Position numbers and translations under genes: made by a program
Virus record (IMG/VR): IMGVR_UViG_3300030333_005575
Span: 1-21,504 of that record
Direction: 5' to 3' (one strand)
DNA from: a virus
Length of the DNA stretch: 21,504 nucleotides
Shown: one piece after another, positions 1 through 4,975 of the stretch
Layout: the number at the start of each line of letters is the position of its first letter
How positions within the stretch are numbered: the first letter of the stretch is position 1
The notes under the pieces: model-generated
What the model was told of the DNA's origin: nothing
The model's database searches: none
Seen by the model: the letters and a program-made list of their open reading frames with translations, nothing else

Positions 1-132
1 ACCCTCTAAACCTTCCCAGTCGGTCACGGTCTCACCGTTGTGGTATTGGTCAAGCCAGGGGGCACGTTCTGCCATAGTCTGACAAATTGCTTTCACTCGT
101 CGCGCTGTCATTTTATAAAGTACCTTAAACAT
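1..132 (-). CDS. Hypothetical protein, N-terminal 44 residues (cut by window edge)
   Basis: An open frame runs leftward from an ATG at 132 to the window edge without a stop, giving 44 residues. It begins MFKVLYKMTARRVKA, so the N-terminus is basic, and later becomes acidic and Trp-containing (APWLDQYHNG). A purine-rich ribosome site (AGGGAAAGGA) lies about 8 nt upstream, in a leader nearly identical to that of the ArdA-like gene behind it. The gene is the third of the leftward cluster and is separated from the ArdA-like stop by 89 bp that contain a strong stem-loop. I do not recognise the family; the fragment is too short. Being a real gene is supported by the leader, the lack of stops and its position. 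Confidence 0.6.
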   Translation of the reverse strand, partial: MFKVLYKMTARRVKAICQTMAERAPWLDQYHNGETVTDWEGLEG

Positions 133-162
133 GGGTTCTATCCTTTCCCTGTCGGGTGTTAT
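133..162 (-). promoter_or_regulatory. Translation leader, copy 1 (shared with the ArdA-like gene)
   Basis: Read on the minus strand, the bases before the ATG at 132 are AACACCCG, two bases, then AGGGAAAGGATAGAAC. The same arrangement, with few differences, precedes the ArdA-like ATG at 848. The AGGGAAAGG stretch is the likely ribosome site. The similarity reaches well beyond a Shine-Dalgarno core, which suggests either duplication of a leader or a shared control element. Confidence 0.55.
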
Positions 163-183
163 GGTTCAGTCCTTCCATAGTGC

Positions 184-201
184 CCCCGTCCGAAGACGGA
201 G
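184..201 (-). other. Stem-loop with UUCG tetraloop between leftward genes
   Basis: On the minus strand CTCCGTC and GACGGGG pair through seven base pairs (one G-U) around a TTCG loop closed by C and G, the exceptionally stable C(UUCG)G class. There is no T-run after it, so it is not a standard intrinsic terminator. It sits between the ArdA-like stop and the next gene, where such hairpins often act as mRNA stabilisers or processing sites. The function is inferred; the structure is visible. Confidence 0.6.
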
Positions 202-221
202 ACACGAGCAAGGATTGACGC

Positions 222-848
222 CTAGTCGGTGCGCCACAAGTACACACCGTCTTCATAAAGGTCGTCGAGGTAGTCGCGGGCGTATTGATTCCAGTCGAGC
301 ATATTGATGATTCGGTCAGGTATCGGTGTGCCGTCGTCATTGGTTAATCCGGGCATTATGTCGCACCCGTAGTCGTTCCACTTTTGTTGTGCGTACTCTC
401 CAAGGGGTTGATCCTTGTGATCCTTCACCCCGTCGAGACGGTCGGAGATCTCCGCGGACACGTCACGCCAATCGTCAAGGTGGTCAAACCCACTAGACCA
501 GCCAAACAAAGAATGCGCCTTCTCGACGCCATCGCCGCCATGGTCTGTGTTGAGATCGTCAAGGTCGGAGAGATTGCCCTCAGTTACCCAGGAGTCCTCC
601 ACGTCAATACTCCAAGCAACGCAGAACTTGGCGAAGTCTAAAGATCCGAAGCCCTCCTGGTCGACGATCTCGCGCCAATGGGTCTTCGTGTCATGGATAG
701 CATGGAGGAGTGCGGCCAAGTCGTCGTAGTCTGTCAGTGAAATCCAGCCATGATCTATCTTGTCACCGGATGGGGTGGCTTCGATAAGATGGAGTGCAGG
801 TCCTTCTGGTCGCTCGGTTGTCTCTTGTTGGTGTTGTTCGTTGCTCAT
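222..848 (-). CDS. ArdA-like antirestriction protein
   Basis: This 208-aa, very acidic protein looks like the ArdA family, DNA mimics that bind type I restriction-modification enzymes and protect incoming DNA. Visible family-like landmarks are HGWISL at residues 33-38, QEGFGSL at 64-70, an acidic helical middle, LGEYAQQKWNDYG at 149-161, and the C-terminal pattern DWNQYARDYLDDL followed by GVYLWR (about 185-206). This end resembles the ArdA IDYEAFARDL and VYVF ending. It is longer than typical ArdA (about 165-170 residues), with an extra 20 or so residues at the N-terminus. The start at 848 is preceded by AGGGAAAGGG. It lies 32 bp after the Cys-rich gene, so the two are probably co-transcribed. 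The family call rests on remembered motif patterns, not a search. Confidence 0.75.
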   Translation of the reverse strand: MSNEQHQQETTERPEGPALHLIEATPSGDKIDHGWISLTDYDDLAALLHAIHDTKTHWREIVDQEGFGSLDFAKFCVAWSIDVEDSWVTEGNLSDLDDLNTDHGGDGVEKAHSLFGWSSGFDHLDDWRDVSAEISDRLDGVKDHKDQPLGEYAQQKWNDYGCDIMPGLTNDDGTPIPDRIINMLDWNQYARDYLDDLYEDGVYLWRTD

Positions 849-880
849 TGTTCTAGCCCTTTCCCTTGCGGGTGTTGTGT
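849..880 (-). promoter_or_regulatory. Translation leader, copy 2 (ArdA-like gene)
   Basis: On the minus strand this reads AACACCCG, then CAAGGGAAAGGGCTAGAAC, just before the ATG at 848. It matches the leader at 133-162 over most of its length. It fills nearly the whole gap between the Cys-rich gene's stop and the ArdA-like start, so it serves the ArdA-like gene specifically. Confidence 0.55.
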
Positions 881-1135
881 CTATTGAAAATAGTCCGATG
901 GTAGATTCTCGAGAGTCATCTCGTGCTTGCAGTCGTCACACAGGCAATCGTCTCCACATAAAATTTCCGCTCCGTAGAATTCGGCCGCGTCGTTGATATC
1001 GTCAACCGTTGCGACCACTCCACCAAGAGAAGCTTCTGGAATGCCTAGTACCTGGGAGGCGACTGTGTGCGCCTCGTCTGGGCATGTGGTGCCGACTGCT
1101 ACCCGGCCCCTGTGTGTGCTAATGATGATTCCCAT
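881..1135 (-). CDS. Small Cys-rich hypothetical protein upstream of the ArdA-like gene
   Basis: This 84-aa protein starts at an ATG at 1135 with a textbook AGGAGG seven bases upstream. Residues 1-58 look like a small alpha/beta fold (MGIIISTHRGRVAVGTTCPD, then a helix and a short strand). Residues 60-71 carry a dense cysteine cluster, CGDDCLCDDCKH, with Cys60, Cys64, Cys66, Cys69 and His71, a plausible metal site; Cys18 is separate. It is the promoter-proximal gene of the leftward cluster and is followed 32 bp later by the ArdA-like gene. I do not recognise the family. Location suggests an early host-takeover or anti-defence role, but that is inference only. Confidence 0.7.
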   Translation of the reverse strand: MGIIISTHRGRVAVGTTCPDEAHTVASQVLGIPEASLGGVVATVDDINDAAEFYGAEILCGDDCLCDDCKHEMTLENLPSDYFQ

Positions 1136-1173
1136 GGTGTTTCCTCCTGTTGTATGGGTTCGCTATCTGTGAA

Positions 1174-1205
1174 CATTTAGCACATACCGTTTCTATGCCT
1201 GTCAA
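1174..1205 (-). promoter_or_regulatory. Candidate sigma70-type promoter for the leftward cluster
   Basis: On the minus strand a perfect TTGACA (1205-1200) is followed 17-18 bp later by TGTGCTAAAT, which offers a TG extension and an imperfect -10. The gene start at 1135 is about 40 bp further on. The -35 is exact and the spacing right; the -10 is poor, so activation by a phage factor is possible. Confidence 0.5.
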
Positions 1206-1231
1206 CAATAAAAACGCATAAAAAATAAAAT

Positions 1232-1260
1232 AAAAAAAAATCCCCAAAAAAAAACGGGGG
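1232..1260 (-). terminator. Terminator-like hairpin reading leftward
   Basis: On the minus strand CCCC (with one more C before it), a loop of G and nine T, then GGGG, is followed by A and nine T and further T-rich sequence. The stem is only 4-5 bp, so strength is uncertain. It lies upstream of the candidate leftward promoter, so it would stop transcripts coming from within the control region rather than those of the ArdA-like operon. Confidence 0.45.
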
Positions 1261-1470
1261 ACTGCAAGGCCTTTTTCTCTGTGTGGGCTTTGTTACCAGT
1301 ACCCACCCCAACGGGTAGGGCATAGGGGTGCTATGCGCTTAGAATTGAAATATGGGCTTCTCAGAGGGTATCGTTTTTGTGGGTGGGGTAAATTTTTTTT
1401 AGGTTACAGGATGCACCGAAAAAAAGTGTTGACGTTTGGGGATTTGTGTGAGTGGGAAATTTTTAAGGGT

Positions 1471-1488
1471 TGCGCGCGTACGCGTGCG
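1471..1488. other. Alternating pyrimidine-purine (Z-DNA-prone) tract with 10-bp palindrome
   Basis: Eighteen consecutive bases alternate pyrimidine and purine (TGCGCGCGTACGCGTGCG). They include the perfect palindrome CGCGTACGCG at 1475-1484. Such tracts can adopt Z-form under negative supercoiling, and the palindrome could also be a protein site. Confidence 0.5.
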
Positions 1489-1520
1489 AAGGGATAGAGT
1501 GGGGGGGGATACCCACTCAC

Positions 1521-1559
1521 AATTAATTGAGCCCCGTTACCCCTGCGGAAATTAATTGA
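1521..1559. repeat. Direct repeat AATTAATTGA, two copies
   Basis: AATTAATTGA occurs at 1521-1530 and 1550-1559, starts 29 bp apart. The 8-mer ATTAATTG recurs at 1949-1956. The two flank the TACCC at 1538. This may be a second binding site type in the control region. Confidence 0.35.
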
Positions 1560-1621
1560 CCCGCTAAAGTTTGCGGTATGCCTGCAATCTTTTCCACTCT
1601 GCAGATGTTGCGTGGTGTATA

Positions 1622-1640
1622 TCTCTACTATGCGTAGAGA
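1622..1640. other. Perfect 7-bp inverted repeat
   Basis: TCTCTAC and GTAGAGA flank the 5-base loop TATGC. No T-run follows on either strand, so it is more likely an operator or RNA hairpin than a terminator. Confidence 0.4.
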
Positions 1641-1871
1641 ATTTGCACATAGGTCTAGCATGGCACAGGTATTGCATGCCCCTGATCCTCACTACCCCCG
1701 AGGGTAAGGGTGTGACCTAGAATTCGAGTGTCCCCCCCGCTTCTACTTGACTCCCCTATACACAATTCCCCTATTAACTGCATAATTAAGCATAACACAC
1801 CGTAATCATTAGACATAACATTAAAAACCACCGTTCGAGCATGGAGCTTTGTATGTAAGAGTATATATGTA

Positions 1872-1905
1872 TAGTACTAGAACATAGTTAGTACTAGAGA
1901 ATAAG
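1872..1905. repeat. Tandem 17-bp repeat, two units (iteron-like)
   Basis: Units at 1872-1888 and 1889-1905 both start TAGTACTAGA and agree at 13 of 17 positions. The first eight bases, TAGTACTA, are themselves palindromic. The repeat abuts an inverted repeat and a pure A/T tract, an arrangement seen at replication origins and at multi-operator promoters. Confidence 0.5.
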
Positions 1906-1927
1906 AACTACTATTACACTAGTAGTT
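1906..1927. other. Perfect 8-bp inverted repeat
   Basis: AACTACTA and TAGTAGTT pair perfectly around the loop TTACAC. It directly follows the 17-bp tandem repeat and overlaps by two bases the start of a 30-bp A/T-only tract. It could be an operator, an origin hairpin or an RNA stem. Confidence 0.5.
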
Positions 1928-1955
1928 ATATATTATTATATATATATTATTAATT
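1926..1955. other. 30-bp pure A/T tract
   Basis: All 30 bases are A or T, mostly alternating TA steps, which makes this the easiest place in the window to melt. It could be a DNA-unwinding element of an origin or the melting or UP region of the rightward late promoter. Confidence 0.5.
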
Positions 1956-1985
1956 GCAGGAAGTGTGCCAGAAATTAGCCACTTT

Positions 1986-2015
1986 AAAGAAATTAATTAT
2001 ATGTTAATGTTCTTT
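1986..2015 (+). other. A/T-rich hairpin in the late leader
   Basis: AAAGAAATTAA (1986-1996) pairs with TTAATGTTCTTT (2004-2015) over 11 bp with a single bulged G. The loop is seven bases and T's continue to 2017. It resembles a weak terminator or leader hairpin just before the first rightward gene. Confidence 0.35.
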
Positions 2016-2039
2016 TTGAATGGGCCTGTGATGGGCTCT

Positions 2040-2055
2040 ATGCCAAGGAGGGCAT
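2040..2055 (+). promoter_or_regulatory. Shine-Dalgarno in a hairpin loop before the first late gene
   Basis: ATGCC (2040-2044) and GGCAT (2051-2055) form a 5-bp stem whose six-base loop is AAGGAG, the core of the ribosome site for the ATG at 2057. The hairpin ends one base before the start codon. Showing or hiding the site in this way could tune translation of the first late gene. Confidence 0.5.
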
Positions 2056-2056
2056 T

Positions 2057-2512
2057 ATGGCGGTAACCCCGATTCAAAAGTATCTTAATATGGCTTTGTC
2101 TTTGACAGCCAGTAATAAAAGCAAAACAGACATCCAGTATTCTTTGCCTGACGACTTGCGTAGGTATGAGAATTTAAAAATAAAGCATTTTTCTGTGAGT
2201 AGGTTAGAGCAAGCTGGTATGAACACTGGCGATACGCCTATAAGCGTCTTTCGCATGGATGGTAACGACAGCCTTACTCTTATGATTGCTTCTCACCCCA
2301 TTTCTATTAATCAAATTAACGGAAGTGCAATTAGTAATACTTTGCGTACAAGTTTTTTTGTTATTGGCCGTGATCGATCTGGTGCATACGGGGCTACGTC
2401 TACAGCGTTTCAATACAGAAACAACTTGCACGGGCCAGACTATACAAGCGATAGTGGAGGCACTACCGCACCAGTCGAAATACTTATTGTTCAGATAACG
2501 CTCGAGGCGTAA
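2057..2512 (+). CDS. Hypothetical protein, first gene of the rightward late operon
   Basis: The product is 151 aa, with a strong AAGGAGG ribosome site before the ATG. I do not recognise it. After a polar, helical N-terminus (residues 1-55), the rest alternates short hydrophobic strands with turns (VFRMDGNDSLTLMIAS, SFFVIGRDRSGAYG) and ends in VEILIVQITLEA. This pattern suggests a beta-rich fold as in small virion or decoration proteins. Its stop TAA overlaps the next ATG by one base, so translation is coupled to the putative small terminase. A small DNA-binding or packaging role is an alternative given its place. Confidence 0.7.
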   Translation: MAVTPIQKYLNMALSLTASNKSKTDIQYSLPDDLRRYENLKIKHFSVSRLEQAGMNTGDTPISVFRMDGNDSLTLMIASHPISINQINGSAISNTLRTSFFVIGRDRSGAYGATSTAFQYRNNLHGPDYTSDSGGTTAPVEILIVQITLEA

Positions 2513-2895
2513 TGGCTAAAAAGAAAGACGACGACAGTTTGGATAAGGTTACCCTAGGCATTCGTCTGGGGTCCTTGCCGGAGTCTACGGTAGATGCTAT
2601 GTTCGCTGGACTCGCTTGGCAGGCGGAACGTGATCATGGGGCTGCAACTCGTGCCCTGGTAGCTGCCACATTTGCGGCGGCGCGTATTGAAGCTGAGATC
2701 ATGTCTGACAACAACCATCTGACCAAAGACCGGCTAACGGCTGCCAAGCAGTTCAAAGAAGGGTTTCGGGAGGCATGTAGCTTGGTCAACAAAGAACCCA
2801 TTAACCGCAAGAGAGCTTCCATTGTGGTTGGTGAAGACGAAGCAGACCCTTCCGTGCCGTCTGCGTTAGAGCGTATGTATGGTAATCAAGAATGA
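2512..2895 (+). CDS. Possible small terminase subunit
   Basis: The 127-aa product starts within the preceding stop codon and ends 17 nt inside the large terminase gene, so the three genes are translationally coupled. It has a charged start (MAKKKDDDSLDK), then mainly helix-forming sequence (about residues 20-95), and an acidic C-terminus. Small terminase subunits recognise the packaging site, form rings and are usually encoded directly before the large subunit with this size and helical content. The sequence itself shows no helix-turn-helix I can point to with confidence, so the assignment rests mostly on position and composition. Confidence 0.5.
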   Translation: MAKKKDDDSLDKVTLGIRLGSLPESTVDAMFAGLAWQAERDHGAATRALVAATFAAARIEAEIMSDNNHLTKDRLTAAKQFKEGFREACSLVNKEPINRKRASIVVGEDEADPSVPSALERMYGNQE

Positions 2896-4966
2896 TCATA
2901 TTGAAGCTTTTAGGGCTGATTGCCTCGCAGACATTTCGTTCTATGCCGAAAATGATATTGCTCCACTCCATATCGCTCCTGAAGATGGTCCTATCGCAAG
3001 GGTCAAACTACGGCGCGTACAAAAGAGATTAGCCGAAGTAGTCAACCGCCACTGGTTCAACAGGGGCTTTCTGCGCGTTGTGGTGTGCAAGGCTCGCCGT
3101 ATTGGGTCTACCACGTTCTTTTGTATGGATGCATACCGACAAGCGTCTCTACGGCCAAATATGAACGTCGTCATCGGTGCCCAGTTAGATGACATGGCGG
3201 CAGAGATTCACAGACGTAATCACATATTCCATACTAATTATCCGTCTTCTTTGCGCCCTGAGCGGTGGGGAAGAACCCGTTCTTTTAAAGAACCCATGGA
3301 ATTTAGGCGTGATATACCCCAAGAAGAGCTTTTAGAGTGGGAAAACGGGGGACCAAAGCCCGATAGTGGGCTTAATTCTACCCTCTCAATTTTCACTGAA
3401 AGGACCCCGCTTGCACGTACTGGGGCTACAATTCAGTACCTTTTGCTCTCTGAGTTCGCCAAATACCGCAATCAAAGCACGATTATTAAGGAAATGTTCC
3501 CTACTGTGCGTAAAAACACTGGGGCTATCGTCATTGATACGACTGCGGAGAGCCGGGGGGATTCGTATTCTCGTTTGTGGGAAGAGGCCGTTGCCGGTCG
3601 CTCCGAGTTTGAGCCTGTGTTTATCTCCTGGCTCGATGATGAACAGCAATGCCACCAAACGCCGTCCCAAGAAAATGAAGCGTTGTTCTATGACTGGCTT
3701 CAATGCTTTAAAAGAAACGATGGAACTGGACTCGAGAAATACTCCTCTCTTTTAAATCTTGATGATGATGAGTTTGACTTATTGCAAAACCACATCGTTC
3801 CAAGATGGACAAAAAACGAAGACGAGAGAATCTACCACCCAATGGGGTGGATTGAGTGGAGACGCTGGGCTATCCAAGACCGTTGTGACGGTAAAGCCAA
3901 GATATTTAAAAACCAGTACCCCACTCACTGGCGCGAAGCGTTTATGTCTTCGACGCTTACCATCTTTGATATGAGCCAGGTGTCTAACCAGGCAGAGCGA
4001 ATTAAAGAAGAAGACCCTGCGGTAAGGGGTGAGTTAATTACAAAGAGTGGGCGTAGAGGGTTAGATCCTGATCCAGAAGCTATGATGTCCCAAGTAAATC
4101 AAACACATCATATGGTAACTCCAAATATGTTTGAGTTTGTACCAGAAAGCTTCGGACCCATTAAAATATACGAACCGCCCATTCCAGGCGAAGAATATAT
4201 TATTTCCTCAGATTATGCAGAAGGACAAAGCGCCCAATGCGACTACAACGTCATCCATGTGTATAAACGAGGGGATACACTAGAGCAGGTAGCGCATTTC
4301 CGTGAAAAGTGTTACCCTGAAGAATCCGCGTCAGAAGCTATTGCCCTTGGAGCCTACTACAATATGGCTTGGCAAATGCCTGAAGTTAATTCTTGTGGGG
4401 CTGCCGCACTGGCAATGTTTAGGTCCTGCTATCCCATGGACCGCATCTTCCGTAGAAAAACAGCCGATAACATCGAAGGAAGCAATCCATCAAAACTCCT
4501 GGGCTGGAGAATGACGGGTCGAAGTAAGTCAGAGGCAGTAAGTGCTGCGACGGCTTATTTTAAAAAAGGACTATGCATAATTAAAAATTCCAATACACTG
4601 CGAGAGTTGGAAGTTTTTGTTAAGAAAAGCTCCCGTATGCTACCTGAAGCTATGGATGGGACAGATCCTATTACAGGCGAAAGGTATCACGATGACGAAG
4701 TGACATGCATGGTGTTGGGAATTTATGGCAATCGCCAACTCCCATACCGTGGCAGAATAATGGTAGACGATAACTCGACTGCCACAAAAGAATGCTCCCA
4801 CTTAGTTGTTGCAGGTGGAGTGTGTTTAAAGTGCCGTAAAAAGATACCTATGGCCGAACCCAAACCCTTGACTTTTGACCAGCTTAGGGCGACGGTTAAA
4901 GCAAATACGAAGAATAATAATGTGCGCGGCTCTAATGCGATGTTAAATTTCTGGATTCAAAGATAA
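2879..4966 (+). CDS. terL: Terminase large subunit (DNA-packaging ATPase/nuclease)
   Basis: This is the motor that pumps DNA into the procapsid and cuts concatemers. The ATPase part shows a terminase-type Walker A, KARRIGSTT (residues 71-79), a Walker B ending in Ser-Glu (LLLSE, 188-192) and a coupling motif IDTTAES (219-225). NQYPTHWREAFMSS (345-358) is the usual linker motif before the nuclease. The nuclease has Asp445 and Asp455 (SSDYAEG and CDYN), Glu502, and Asp605 and Asp606 in HDDEVT. At 695 residues it is long for the family. The extra C-terminus carries a Cys-X-His...Cys-X2-Cys cluster at 639-652, a possible zinc site. The ATG at 2879 overlaps the previous gene; a later ATG at 2892 is out of frame. 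Confidence 0.95.
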   Translation: MVIKNDHIEAFRADCLADISFYAENDIAPLHIAPEDGPIARVKLRRVQKRLAEVVNRHWFNRGFLRVVVCKARRIGSTTFFCMDAYRQASLRPNMNVVIGAQLDDMAAEIHRRNHIFHTNYPSSLRPERWGRTRSFKEPMEFRRDIPQEELLEWENGGPKPDSGLNSTLSIFTERTPLARTGATIQYLLLSEFAKYRNQSTIIKEMFPTVRKNTGAIVIDTTAESRGDSYSRLWEEAVAGRSEFEPVFISWLDDEQQCHQTPSQENEALFYDWLQCFKRNDGTGLEKYSSLLNLDDDEFDLLQNHIVPRWTKNEDERIYHPMGWIEWRRWAIQDRCDGKAKIFKNQYPTHWREAFMSSTLTIFDMSQVSNQAERIKEEDPAVRGELITKSGRRGLDPDPEAMMSQVNQTHHMVTPNMFEFVPESFGPIKIYEPPIPGEEYIISSDYAEGQSAQCDYNVIHVYKRGDTLEQVAHFREKCYPEESASEAIALGAYYNMAWQMPEVNSCGAAALAMFRSCYPMDRIFRRKTADNIEGSNPSKLLGWRMTGRSKSEAVSAATAYFKKGLCIIKNSNTLRELEVFVKKSSRMLPEAMDGTDPITGERYHDDEVTCMVLGIYGNRQLPYRGRIMVDDNSTATKECSHLVVAGGVCLKCRKKIPMAEPKPLTFDQLRATVKANTKNNNVRGSNAMLNFWIQR

Positions 4967-4975
4967 GAGGTTAAA

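Larger units (their letters stand above)
1300..1706. repeat. Cluster of TACCC/GGGTA words (possible operators)
   Basis: Eight copies of TACCC or its complement GGGTA occur in 407 bp: TACCC at 1300, 1510, 1538 and 1693; GGGTA at 1313, 1366, 1386 and 1702. Random sequence would give about one. Two pairs face each other as inverted repeats (1300-1317 with an 8-bp gap and 1693-1706 with a 4-bp gap). They lie only in the gene-free control region, as expected of binding sites for a phage regulator. Function is inferred. Confidence 0.5.
1136..2056. other. Gene-free divergent control region
   Basis: No frame here has a convincing start, ribosome site and protein-like content. The stretch separates the leftward cluster from the rightward late genes, so it should hold promoters for both. 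Its left part (about 1300-1740) is rich in G and C runs, including G8 at 1501-1508 and C7 at 1732-1738. Its right part (about 1741-2030) is strongly A/T-rich. Individual elements are listed separately. I could not assign a convincing rightward promoter: TTGACT at 1747-1752 with TATTAA at 1772-1777 has a 19-bp spacer and is weak. Confidence 0.7.

Noticed and set aside
1404-1661. Leftward open frame of 85 codons inside the control region.
   Set aside because: It has no ribosome site and a composition typical of non-coding sequence, and it overlaps several repeat elements.
1747-1777. TTGACT and TATTAA as a rightward late promoter.
   Set aside because: The 19-bp spacer is too long and both boxes are imperfect, so I did not list it as a feature.
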